Assembly (NCBI RefSeq): GCF_902459465.1
Contig: NC_047070.1
Location: forward strand, 8,775,597-8,839,596
Direction of reading: 5' to 3'
Source of the DNA: Asterias rubens
Lineage: Eukaryota > Echinodermata > Asteroidea > Forcipulatida > Asteriidae
Length of the DNA: 64,000 bases
A model generated the notes under the pieces. That model did not search any database. It saw nothing but the letters and a program-made list of their open reading frames with translations, and was not told where the DNA came from. This document shows positions 22,969 to 32,954 of the stretch, in pieces. Position numbers and translations under genes: made by a program. How positions within the stretch are numbered: the stretch's first letter is position 1; every line of letters starts with the position of its first letter.

Positions 22969-23591
22969 TAACAATTTTGTTGTCAGACACAAAACGGATC
23001 CGGACATTGATTCCAACGAAAACTAATCAAAATGTTATTGGCAAAGGTTACCGTTGGTTTTTGGAACTGTTCGATTGTTTGAATCCCATTTTTGTAGGCC
23101 TATAGACCATGTGAACTTTGTTTACAATAAGTGTGACCTATTTGTGTACATGCTTTGGCTACTCTGGCAGGCAAGATACTGCACTGGTCATTGTATGGGA
23201 TAGTTGACATTATTTTGTTTGTCATAGTTTCCACATAAAACCAATGAAAGTAAAAGCTGGACATTCAGTTTTGAGATGCACCCCCTTTTATCATATCAAA
23301 AGAATTGACTAACAATATTGGGCAGTGCAATCTCCATGAAATATAAGATTTTATGTTTCCTTCCATTAGGCTGTGTACAAATTGTGCCTGCAGGAAGTCC
23401 AGGCTTTGTGGCTCTTATGTAAACATGTGATGTCACAGGTCACATCGTCTATACACTATAAAATTGATTAAACTGTGAGCTCGCGATTTTGAGATATCGC
23501 CGAAAATCTGGAGCGGGTATGTCCACGCACGAAGAATAATCCCTAACTGGAATACACAATCTGAGAAACTTCCCGAATTTGGCCCTTTATA
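22969..23591. other. gene-free stretch, nothing recognised
   Basis: Near 23436, GTCACAGGTCACATCGTCTATAC also occurs, slightly altered, inside the element at 45079-45623. This may be a small relic of that family. The rest is unrecognised. Confidence 0.35.
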
Positions 23592-23870
23592 TGCTGACCC
23601 TCTTTGGATCAGGCGTTGTACACGCTGCATGGTATTTTAGAAATGGGTTTCCTGACTCTGTATAGGGGTCAAGATTGTGTACAGTTGGTAGTTCTGATAA
23701 AGCTACCGCACCTGGTATGCTGACCCTATTTGGTTCAAGCTGTAAACGTTGGTAGTTTTGACACATACCACGTTGTCCTGACTCTCTTAGGGTCAGGCTT
23801 TGTTCAATCACTGATAATCGGTAAGGTTCAAATTATTACTGCGTATTTTTATGCTGACTGTCTCTGAGTT
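23592..23870. repeat. degenerate tandem repeat of small hairpins
   Basis: About five units, 58-75 bp apart, each opening with TATGCTGACCCT or TCCTGACTCT. Each is followed by its partial inverse (GGATCAGG, GGGGTCA, GGTTCAAG, GGGTCAGG) and then a TTGGTAGTTTTG-like segment. Too diverged to define one consensus by eye. Confidence 0.5.
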
Positions 23871-23879
23871 GAGAGATTA

Positions 23880-24058
23880 GGGCACAATTCCATGGCTTAG
23901 GCAGAAAAACGTTGCCAAACCATTTCGTGCTAAGAACAAGTGAGCAGGATACCAGTACTGGAACATGATTGTATCCCTAACTTGATTTCTTGGTAAGCAC
24001 TATTTTGCTGTGCTAAGCCACTTGATGTTCTTAAGCTGCTCTATATGAAATAGGGCCC
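23880..24058. mobile_element. diverged MITE of the GGGCCCAATTTCATAGAGC family
   Basis: The left end is GGGCACAATTCCATGGC, with GAGCAGGATACCAGTACTGG and GGTAAGCACTATTTTGCTG inside. The right end is GCTGCTCTATATGAAATAGGGCCC. Confidence 0.6.
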
Positions 24059-24183
24059 TGGGTAAGGCATTGATAATTTTCTAACGTCTAAAGTACTTAC
24101 TTTTGGAGTCAGCCTTAGTCTTACTTCAAGACGTTCTCACGTTGTTTTAGTAAAACCATGCACACCTAACATCACGCAACTCA

Positions 24184-24603
24184 ACAATAATAATAATAAT
24201 ATCGAAGTCTTATATAGCGCACGTATCTACCAAACAAGGTACTCAAGGCGCTGAGTATATACAAACTTTCAGAAAGATAGGTTATTGCAGTGATGAATTC
24301 TGAGACCCAATTATTTAGCACCTTATAAGGGTTTACAAGGTGCTACGGCGCATTAAGTAGCCACAACCAGGAACACCGGGGCGAACCCCTTCTCTTTTCG
24401 ATAAGTGCACTGGGTTCTTTTACATGCGTTACACAACACATGGGACCAACGGCTTTACGTCCCATCCGAAGGACGAAGCAATGGTTAAGTGTCTTGCTCA
24501 AGGACACAGTGTCACGGCTGGGGGTTCGAACCCACACTCTGCTGATCAGAAACACCAGAGTTTGAATTCGGTGCTCTTAACCGCTCGGCCACGACACTTC
24601 CAG
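24184..24603 (-). mobile_element. full-length tRNA-derived SINE
   Basis: Read on the minus strand, it opens with GTGGCCGAGCGGTTAAGAG, a Leu/Ser-tRNA-like A box, and has GGGTTCGAACCC as B box within the first 85 bp. The body contains GATGGGACGTAAAGCCGTTG and AAAAGAACCCAGTGCACTT. It ends GCGCTATATAAGACTTCG followed by a (TTA)n tail at 24184-24201. 5'-truncated relatives lie at 47214 and 60935. It spreads by RNA copying using a LINE, as known for SINEs. It is not a working tRNA gene. Confidence 0.85.
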
Positions 24604-25197
24604 CACGCTATCGTCATGTGGTTCTTGAATGTAAAATAGAAGAGTGATAATGAACACCAATTAAATGCGCCTTTGATAAAACACAGTTAGTGCTGACCTT
24701 ACTTTCAAGTCTGGAATTGCCCTGTGATGGTCGTGGCTTTTAGTCGAAAACCGAAAGCCAACTGTGCGTGAAATAGCGCCCTCTTGTGGATTAACCTCCG
24801 TCGCGTTTGGTCATCTGTGGGAGAGTTTTGCGTGCCTGATGCTGATAAATAACCACGATCTCAGACTTGAAATCAAATCTATTCCAAGTCTGGCAAGCTT
24901 ACTTGTTTTGTAATTCAAGATCACATGGAAATATTATTTGAATACCTCAAGAGCAACCCATGTTTCAGTTGCAATAAGCCTAATATGAACGAGCAAAAGC
25001 TTCCTGCCAAGCTGTTTTGTGGGTTTTCGAAAACGCCAGACCGGATAAATTCTTGAAAAAAATGTTGATGGTGTGTGCCTTAAAACTTGAAACAATGTTT
25101 CATTTCCCGTTTAAGTAGATTCAATGTTCATCCAACTCGTTTCTGCCAAAAATACACCTGACCAAATAGCTACTCACTTTTGCTTCAGATTGGTTTA
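24604..25197. other. gene-free stretch, nothing recognised
   Basis: AAATAGCGCCCTCTTGTGG near 24770 resembles a motif in other elements here. Nothing else recognised. Confidence 0.35.
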
Positions 25198-25581
25198 TTA
25201 AAGACACTGGACACCTTTGGTATATCAAAGACCAGTCTTCTCACTTGGTGTATCTCAACAAATGCACAAAAAACAATCCTGTGAACATTTGAGCTCACTC
25301 GGTCGTCGAAGTTGCGAGATAATAATCTAAGTAAAACAAAAAACGAATTGTGCTTTCAGATGCTTGATTTCGGGGCCTAAAAATCGAATTCTGATGTCTC
25401 GAGATCAAACTCAAATATTTTGGTGGAAAATTACTTCTTTCTCGAAAACTGCGTTACATCAGAGGGAGCCGTTTCTTACAATAGTTTATACTATCAACAG
25501 CTCTCCATTGCTCGTTACCAAATAAGTTGATATGCTAACAATTATTTTGAGTAATTAGCAATAGTGGCCAGTGCCTTTTAA
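25198..25581. mobile_element. TTAA MITE, AGGCAGTGGACAC family
   Basis: TTAA at both ends. The left terminus is AGACACTGGACACCTTTGG and the right is GCAATAGTGGCCAGTGCCT. Reverse orientation, full length. Confidence 0.8.
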
Positions 25582-26205
25582 GAGGACTCCCCATCCCACA
25601 CAATTGATTTCTTCCAATAATTTGGGTATAACGCCCCCCTTCCGCTATCCTAATAACGCATCTTGCTAGAATTACAATCACAATATTGGTCCTTGAGTAT
25701 AATTGCGTGGAAAAAACAGACTTGTACTGAAAATGACTTAAACTCCCTCGTGGTTTTTGTAGCTTCATAATAATACCAGAAATAACCTCCCCCGTCGCCT
25801 TCTAGTCCTAGTGGAGTTCATCCACATCCCACCCGCATCTTTGTTGATCTGTGATTACGAGTCCATCATCGCAGCATCTTTGAATGAACCCGGCGGGGTT
25901 TACTTTTGTGTAGCTTTGCTCACCTTGATTCCGTCATGATGTATACGCGTAAGTCGAGTAGCCGCAAGGGTATACGTGATTGTGAAATTGCACGGCTGTG
26001 ACACGTTCGGTCAACTATTTTCAACTCGTAACAAGCTCCCGAAGGGAGGTACAGGCGAGAGTTTGTCGAGGAGACATCTTTACTTACGGTTTTTTGTCCT
26101 TCAACATATCCGAGGCTATGAGTGAGTTCATTAACCTATGTTTTATAGGCCAACAAACTTCAAAAACTTGTGTAAGTATTGTTTGAAGCCTTGCATGGTT
26201 TAGGA
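25582..26205. other. gene-free stretch, nothing recognised
   Basis: No repeat family or coding signal recognised. Confidence 0.35.
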
Positions 26206-26408
26206 AGAAACTATAAACAATTAATAGTAAGCTTGCGGGGACAGGTGTAAATATATTTTGTGGGAGAGTGTCCTGAAAAGGTGTGGCAGGAAATTCTGAA
26301 TCCCCGAAACTGTGTACGAGCTTCTTCTGATAGCGCCCTCTTTTGAATCATCCTCAATTTCCAATAATGGGGGACAGAGTCTTCTGGTGACAGAATTCCC
26401 TGAGACAC
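26206..26408. mobile_element. relic related to both 21460-21720 and 45079-45623
   Basis: The left part (AGTAAGCTTGCGGGGACAGG, GTGGGAGAGTGTCCTGAAAAG) is a decayed version of the terminal repeat of the element at 45079, which reads AGTAAACTTGCGG and GAGGGAGTGTTGGCTCTGAA there. The right part matches the relic at 21460-21720. The histone-like stem-loop is destroyed in this copy. Confidence 0.5.
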
Positions 26409-26782
26409 ATCACCGGTGTGGTCTCGACTCTGGTCGTCTCTTGTGTGTTATTGACACAATGGGTGTTGTCACATAACAAATATTCAAAACTAACACCAAA
26501 CTGTTTTTTTTTATAAACAACAATATTATGCAATAGAGTTGGCAGACATTATTGTTTTCTTTTTGTCTGAATTTATAATGTGACAACACCAACAGAGTCA
26601 CAAAAAGCAGTAGGGACTAGCATACTTCCAATGAATTTCCAAAAAGTTGAGATTTTAAACAAAACAAACGTATATGCTGAACGAAAACAGAGAATTCACC
26701 GTTGAACAGCGCCCGATTTCAAGCAAAATAATTACTGCTTGAAAAAATGTCTTGCGTTAAGCAAAAAATATAGTGGGGCCGG

Positions 26783-27216
26783 TGTCGCATGCAATCATGT
26801 CCTCTATGCAATACTATCCTGAGGACATTATTGCATATGCAATAATGTCCGCCGGACGGTTTTGCATATGCAATTGTGTCCGCCCGGACGCTGCTGCATA
26901 TGCAGTTGTGTCCGCCCCGTGCAAAACCCTCCTTGCAGTAAATTAAACGTCCTTGGTCGACGAAACACGTTCGCCTAGTTTTTTACAAGCTAAGTGCATG
27001 CCAAGAATGACATGGGAAATGTTCGGCCGTTTGGTATACGCTGCAGTCACAAAATACGTGAATATTCGTGCTGATTGTTGGTTCAGTGCATGCGCACCTG
27101 CATGTCATGTACATGTCCGCCGGACGGTTTTTGCATTGCCCCGGACACGATTGCATATGCAAAAGTGTCTGTAGCGGACACTATTGCATGGCGGACACAA
27201 TTGCATTTGACACTGG
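26783..27216. mobile_element. element rich in TTGCATATGCAA and GTCCGCCGGAC palindromes
   Basis: Two clusters, 26783-26925 and 27108-27216, contain repeated TTGCATATGCAA palindromes alternating with GTCCGCCGGAC, GTCCGCCCGGAC and GGACACAATTGCAT. The clusters are inverted relative to each other around about 180 bp of unrelated sequence. This suggests two arms of a longer inverted-repeat element. Confidence 0.5.
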
Positions 27217-27471
27217 CACCACCGAATTTTCACTGGCAATTTTCACTGGCAATTGGCTCAGCAGTATTATGCTAAGTAGCAAGTTTTTGTCCTTACACGC
27301 TTGATGAAATTGGGCAGAAGAATAACACATTGTGAAACGGTCGTTGTACAATAGTCACCATTATCAGCAAACACAAGCAATTCTGAGGAAGAACATGCTC
27401 AAAGCAGTGTAGCGAGTCTACGTACTGCGATGACTGATATTTTTATTGCCTACATACAACAAGCGATCAGG

Positions 27472-27720
27472 GTGCATTCGATTAGCTTCCCTGGGTCGAC
27501 CCCGGTCTTCCCCCCGGTGCAAGTTCTAATAGCTTTGACGTCATTCCCGGGGCTCACTCGGGTCAGTCCCAAGTGCCCTCATGCTTGTCGAGTAGGTCAC
27601 TAACTTGGCTGGCACTAGGTGCATGGCGTCACCACGAGAGGGTGAGTGATCATCGTCGTTTAGCTCTTGTCATGTCAGGGCTCACTCGAGTGATTTCCAC
27701 GGGGTAGAAGTTGTATTAAT
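27472..27720. mobile_element. MITE, GGGTGCGTTCGTTTAGC family, long form, right end lost
   Basis: The left end, GGGTGCATTCGATTAGCTTC, matches the family. The interior (AATAGCTTTGACGTCATTCC, GGGGCTCACTCGGGTCAG) matches the long-form copy at 48300-48552. The terminal inverse at the right is missing after CACGGGGTAGAAG. Confidence 0.7.
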
Positions 27721-28839
27721 GCCCTTTGTCTTTTGGAATAATTGTCTTGGTTTGTTTTTGTTGTGTTTTGTTTTACTCCTAGCCATTATTCCAGACTTAA
27801 TACTTCGTCTAAATAAAATATATATGTATTACTAACAGGTAATTTCTTGCTGTATGTACTGTATTTCTTGTGTATTTTATTGTGAGTAGGTCCTAGGCCT
27901 ATCCAGGGACAGCTGTCCAGTGCCCCTATTGACCGATTGGGATACCCGTACCCCCCCCCCCCCCCTCGGGCTGGTTAAAATAAGATGAACTAAATAAATA
28001 CTTCGGATCCTTATTACACACGCAGTGATCGACTGGTACCGTTTTGAAAGTCTACCCTTGAGACAGGCTACCAGCAGTTCATAATAGCACAATGCCAATC
28101 CGTTTCAATGTTGCGCACCAACGGTTTCGCATCGACGGTTTCGCGCCAAACAACTGCAAGAAAAACCTCAGCCGAGTGAGACCACTGTTTTCCTAGACGA
28201 TTAGCTTTCTAGTTTTTTTCCCCAGTTTTGATGGAAGATTTCGTTGCTAGAATCATCACAAATTATTATGGTGAGTTGATTCCTATCTGTAGCGTGCTAA
28301 CAAACAATGAAAATGCCACCGAATAATTTTATGTTTGTTGTATGGTATGTGTTGTTTGAGCGGTACATTTAAAAAGCCAGCAACTGGGATTTCCGTCATT
28401 GACATAGGGAGAAACCACCTTGATTGCGCTCTGTTTACTGCGCAATCCACAACAGATTTGCCCATCGCGCCGAGCGAGATCAACAAAAAAGTGTTGTATA
28501 AACTAATATCTAGGTGCGCATCTCACACCCTTATGCGCAAACCATAAATGAGCGCGCTGAGTAAATCAGTCTGGTCCCCATTTATAGATCATAATCAAAC
28601 CCTGTTGATGAGGGAACCCGACAATCAAGCACAATAATATTGTGGTTCGTGAAAATCAAAGTTGATTTTTTTTTCCACCAAAACTTTAAAGTGATTTGTG
28701 CCAGCAATTTCCAGTGGCAAAAGTACAGAAACATTCGATTGGTAAGTTCCATGATCGTGAAACGTGGCTGATTATACATTTCAGCGGGCGAAGAAATCCA
28801 TAATTTAATTACAATTTTACAAACAGTTCCTCAATCCGG
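27721..28839. other. gene-free stretch with a C15 homopolymer
   Basis: An uninterrupted run of 15 C lies at 27951-27965. Otherwise unrecognised; short open frames here show no family features. Confidence 0.4.
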
Positions 28840-28967
28840 AAAAGTTTCCGTATGGTGCCACCACTTTTTCATTCGATATGAAATAATATAGTTTCTAATT
28901 TACCTAAATGACATATCCCTGTTTGTAAAAATGAGTGTAAAGGTGGTGGCTCCATACGGAAAGTTAT
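28840..28967. mobile_element. MITE, CCGTATGGCGCCACCACTTT family, copy 1
   Basis: The left end is AAAGTTTCCGTATGGTGCC and the right end is its inverse, GGTGGCTCCATACGGAAAG. A second copy is at 37273-37380. Confidence 0.72.
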
Positions 28968-29096
28968 CCAAATGTTGATGTTTGACTTCCAAGCAAAGAG
29001 TCTCCTCTCCCTTGAGCTTGACCAGTTGACCAAAACTCGGCAGTGCCCTCTGATGCCAAGAAGCTTCACTGTAGTGAATTTCTTGCCATCCTCCTG

Positions 29097-29461
29097 CAAA
29101 GGCAGTAGACACTATTGGTAATTACTCAAAATAGTTATTAGCATTTAAACCCTTACTTGGTAATGAGTATTGGGGAGAGGTTGATATTATATATATCCAT
29201 GGTGAGAAACGGCTCCCTCTGAAGTGACGTAGTTTTCGAGAAAGAAATAATTTTCAACGAATTTGATTTTGGTAGACCTCAAGTTTAGAATTTGAGGTCT
29301 CGAAATCAAGCATCTGAAAGCACACAACTTCGTGTGACCAAGGTGTTTTTTCTTTCATTATCTTGCAACTTCAGGTTTGTTGAATGCATACATGTATGTG
29401 GAGATAAACCAAGTGAGAAGACTTGTTTTTGACAATTACCAATAGCGTCCAGTGTATTTAA
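29097..29461. mobile_element. TTAA MITE, AGGCAGTGGACAC family
   Basis: The left terminus is AAAGGCAGTAGACACTATTGG, and the right is CCAATAGCGTCCAGTG followed by TATTTAAGG. The internal hairpin is present. The left TTAA has decayed to CAAA. Confidence 0.75.
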
Positions 29462-30125
29462 GGCAAGTTGCAGTAAAAATTGTTATAAATTCTTCTTTGA
29501 GATTGAAGCTAAACACAAAACTAAAATAGTTTTTATAATATTGGTTTCGTGTGGTGTGTTGTGGCCAAACTTATGCGACTGTCTTCTGAACAACTTTATC
29601 CCACAACAGTATCGACGTAAACAAATCAGAGAAAGTTTGTTCATCATCGAGGACCTGAAACGTTTATATTGCTTAGCAAAACAACAAGCGACAATTTGCA
29701 GCATATAATTTTTTTGATCCTGGAGGACCTTGATTGAGTCATCCGTTATATGGATGAGGTGCTTGTAACTCAGATCGTAGGACAGTCGAGTGAGAGCATC
29801 TCTTCAATACTTACAGGACATGGGAATAATCAATCGACTTACACTTATTGAAAAATGTGGCAGTACCTTGACCACATTGTCAATGCATCTGGACTAAACA
29901 ACAACAGCAAGTGCTCAGTACCAAGTTCACATGTCACAAACCTGGAACTCTACGTTGGACTTCCGAGAGTTTAGCACCGAGAAAAGTGAGATAAGAAGGT
30001 CACTGTCTCAGACACGCTGAGTTGAGCAGTGTTTACAAGCTTGTGCTACACGTATGGGCCCCCTACTCAAGGTCACTGTTCACGAGGCAGACCACAAACC
30101 ACTTTGTGCCGGCATGGCGAGGAAC
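29462..30125. other. gene-free stretch upstream of the LINE repeat
   Basis: Unrecognised. The last 300 bp could belong to the same decayed retroelement as the repeat that follows, but the frame is broken too often to say. Confidence 0.35.
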
Positions 30126-30680
30126 CAAAACTCTCCATTAAATGCCACAACATCATCTGATACTCACAATTAGGCACTCGTACAGACACATCAAAGAACT
30201 AGTGTCTCTCAGCTTATCACCTGGTCATCGAAACATGGAAGGAGGAAAAGGGGAAGACAGAAGCTCAGCTATACACCACTTGTGTTCCAGTTATGTGATA
30301 AAAACCAAACTGTTTGGCAATGAACCAAAACTCTCTGCTAAAATACAACAGCATCGTCTGATACTCACAAGGCACTGGTACAGACACATCAAGAACTAGT
30401 GTCTCTCAGCTTATCACCTGGTCACCGAAACATGGAAGGAGGGAAACTGGGAAGACAGAACCTCAGCTATACACCACTTCTGTTCCAGTTATGTGATAAA
30501 AACCGAACTGTTTGGCACTAAACCAAAACTCTCTACTAAACTACAACAGCATCGTCTGATACTCTCAAGGCCCTTGTACAGAAACGTCAAAGAACCTGTC
30601 TCTCAGCTTATCACCTGGTCACTGAAACATGGAAGGAGGAAAAGGGGAAGACAGAAGCTCAGATGTATAGATGTAGTTGC
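30126..30680 (+). repeat. three tandem copies of a non-LTR retrotransposon C-terminal fragment
   Basis: Units begin near 30126, 30323 and 30520, period about 197 bp. Each spans AACCAAAACTCTC...CATCGTCTGATACTC...CTCTCAGCTTATCACCTGGTC...GGAAGACAGAA. The third unit reads through PLYRNVKEPVSQLITWS and KHGRRKRGRQKL. This resembles the conserved end of RTE-type LINE ORF2 proteins, where a GH-[YR]RH motif is followed by SxLxxW and RGR. All units carry frame breaks, so this is a relic. The tandem triplication is unusual for a LINE tail. Confidence 0.65.
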
Positions 30681-30685
30681 CACAG

Positions 30686-31742
30686 GGACATCTGAGTACT
30701 TCAAGCTGATCTTCTCAGTGATTCAAGTGGACATACAGGATATGTAAGTATTACAGTCTTCATTTAAGTTAAGATTCAAGGAACTTACTCAAATAGTTCA
30801 CAGGGGTCGATTTCACAAAGAGTTAGGACCAGTCCTAACATAGGACTAGTCCTACGAGATATACCAATTGCATGGATAGTCCTAAGTTAGGACGAGTAAC
30901 TGGTCCTAACTCGAGATAAGACTAGTCCTAACTCTTTGTGAAATCCCCCCCTGATCATTTAGAATGCCCTTATTCATTTTCTTCTGAAAAATAGCTGCTC
31001 TAACAAGGAAAACTGACTGGTTGATTATTTGAAATAGTTTTGGAACGAACAAAAAAGTTATAAGAACAGGATTCGAACCAACAAGCTCCTGTTTTAACAT
31101 GCTGTGCCAACCAACTGAGCTATCTAGCTATATTTGCGCTCTCCCTGTCTACACATTGTCTTTGCTCGGGGTGCCAGTAATGAGCCACACAACAGCAACC
31201 ATATAGCCATTTGAATAAAGAAAAATTGCACCCCTTGAAGGTGATTGCCTAAGCTTAATGCCGTTCCCAGGTTACTCATAGAACTTTTGAGTGTGATCCC
31301 CGGCTACACCCTCTAGCGTAGAAATTTGGGGTTATAATAAACATAATGCTTCAGTATGGAGCGTGGTTGTTGGACTGGTACAATGTCAGAGACAAAACCC
31401 CCTACTACACATTTGTTTCTTTGAGAGCTCTGTAGACTCACTGCAGTGATAAGTTGGTCTTTGTGGTACATTGAAGTAGAGTTAGTGTTACAAACACAAG
31501 TGTGTTGTAATATGGAAGCAAGTTATTTGACACTCCATAATGTTTGGATTAGATTGATGTCTATTGGTCGGTGGTAGTGCTTGTTACATGAATAAATCTG
31601 ACCTGCATTGCTGACTTTTGTAACATTGTTTTACAGAATTGACACCGATCCTGTTTGCCACACTGGTACTTTGACAGCTTGGTTTAGCGCTGATGACCCT
31701 ATAGACGGTACAGAAGATGAGACTCTTGCCACAGTTGGATTG
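30686..31742 (+). CDS. pair of unrecognised exon-like segments (30686-30743 and 31637-31742)
   Basis: The second segment is preceded by TTGTTTTACAG and followed by GTAAGT, with one open frame of 35 codons (TDPVCHTGTLTAWFSADDP, GTEDETLATVGL). The first ends GATAT|GTAAGT and reads EYFKLIFSVIQVDIQD. Its terminal two bases join the first base of the second exon in frame. The 5' acceptor of the first segment (TTGCCACAG) has a poor pyrimidine tract. Its frame also runs on from the LINE repeat upstream, so the start is unclear. A possible continuation is the frame ending at 32492 (HKLQKTSRHSFYQELLD), though simple joining meets a TGA. I do not recognise the protein. It could be a gene fragment, a pseudogene or an exonised repeat. 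Confidence 0.35.
30801..30953. mobile_element. MITE, GTCGATTTCACAAAGAGTTAGG family, copy 3
   Basis: Begins CAGGGGTCGATTTCACAAAG and ends CTTTGTGAAATCCCCCCCTG, its inverse. The interior is GGACTAGTCCTA-type palindromes. It sits in the apparent intron between the two exon-like segments. Confidence 0.75.
31040..31135 (-). mobile_element. tRNA-derived SINE head
   Basis: On the minus strand, TAGATAGCTCAGTTGGTTGG is an A box and GTTCGAATCCTGTTC a B box, about 60 bp in all. A related plus-strand head is at 42046-42135. The 3' part is short or unrecognised. Confidence 0.6.
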
Positions 31743-32399
31743 GTAAGTTAGTTTCTTTGTTCTCTGTTTGATTTACGATCGTTTGTTTTCTCTTTGAGTT
31801 TGAAGAAAAACTAGATTCTTATGTCAAATTTAAAAGTCACAAGATAACTTGAGGCAACACAGCTTAACAACTTGTCGCAAAAGAGAATTAAATGTGGATC
31901 AGTTGGATATGACTGCTCATTGTTCAACCGTTGAATTTGAATTATTCTCTGTAGTCACTCAATTCAGCCTTTGCTTTCAAATTGATTTAAAATAAACCTT
32001 TACCGAATGAATGAATTTTTGAATGAAACTATGCCTTAAAAATGGTAACATGGTTACCTTGAATCTAAAGTGGTCTTGCCATCATGGTAGCTGAAGCACC
32101 AGTAAGTCTGGATCTTTTTCAAATGGTAATTTATTTTAGATTACAAAGAGGAGGGTGGGCACTCTCAGACTTTTTACAGTATTGCAGAGAATGTGCCAGA
32201 GAATGTTGTTTAAATAATTGATCTTTTTAACATGTTTTATTTCTTCAAACGGCTTATTTGTTATAGTGAGGGGACAACAATGAAGACGGGAACATCACAT
32301 CTGAAGGGACAGGGTCAAACGGAGTTGTGCGTCGAACTTAGCCACAAACTGCAGAAAACGTCTCGCCACTCATTCTACCAAGAATTGTTAGATGCCAGC

Positions 32400-32822
32400 A
32401 GCAACAGTGCATCTTTCAACAAAAGTTGTGCAAAAGGACCTCCACTGTGCATGCTGTTTCAGAAGATATGGAATTGTTGTTCTCTGCAGTAGGTGTGATG
32501 TTGGTTTTTTCTGGCCTACATACTGGAGTTTGTGAGAGTGCATCGGCAGTACGTTGATGCTTGTGCGTCAATTTGAGATAAAATTGTACAATGCATGGAA
32601 GCATTTTTGTGAAGTTCATTTGTGCTTTGTGAAGGAACTGGAGACTTATGATCGGTCTTTACTGCGAGGTGAAATCCCAGAATGGATTTGTTGAACTTCA
32701 CTTCATGGACTTCTGTTGATGTGTGCTTGGCACTGAGGCACACGACTTTGTAGTGTCCCCTTCTCTGACAGATAGTACCAGTTGAGTTTGATTACATACC
32801 AAGTGTTCTGACACACCCTAAC
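32400..32822 (-). pseudogene. Ty3/gypsy LTR retrotransposon pol relic, RNase H region, minus arm
   Basis: On the minus strand, frame pieces contain FHLAVKTDHKSPVP, the RNase H substrate-loop region, and RTADALSQTP, the end of the RNase H domain in gypsy pol. They lie in two different frames, so the copy has suffered a frameshift. Reverse transcriptase and integrase are absent. The segment is an inverted duplicate of 32955-33260. Confidence 0.65.
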
Positions 32823-32954
32823 TAACCAATAACTAACCCTTATTGTATATGGTAACCCTAACCCTTTATGGTAATGGTAACCCCTAACACTTTTGGTAAT
32901 CATAATTTATAATCCTAACACTTTTGGTAATCGTTTCCCCCTAACAATAACCCT
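32823..32954. repeat. spacer with degenerate TAACCC / TTTTGGTAA repeats
   Basis: Between the two inverted gypsy arms lies a tract of imperfect repeats such as ACCCTAACTAACC, GGTAACCCTAACCC and CTAACACTTTTGGTAATC. It resembles a degenerate (TAACCC)n telomere-like tract, but it is short and impure. Confidence 0.5.

Noticed and set aside
24520-24603. Possible tRNA-Leu/Ser gene
   Set aside because: A and B boxes are present, but the cloverleaf is not intact and the sequence continues into a SINE body with a (TTA)n tail.
2838-27965. C homopolymers of 13-16 at 2838, 20894 and 27951
   Set aside because: Simple-sequence slippage is the plain explanation. No promoter or G-quadruplex context was evident.
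32812-32950. Interstitial telomere repeat
   Set aside because: Only a handful of TAACCC units occur, mixed with other motifs. I list it as a telomere-like spacer rather than a true telomeric tract.
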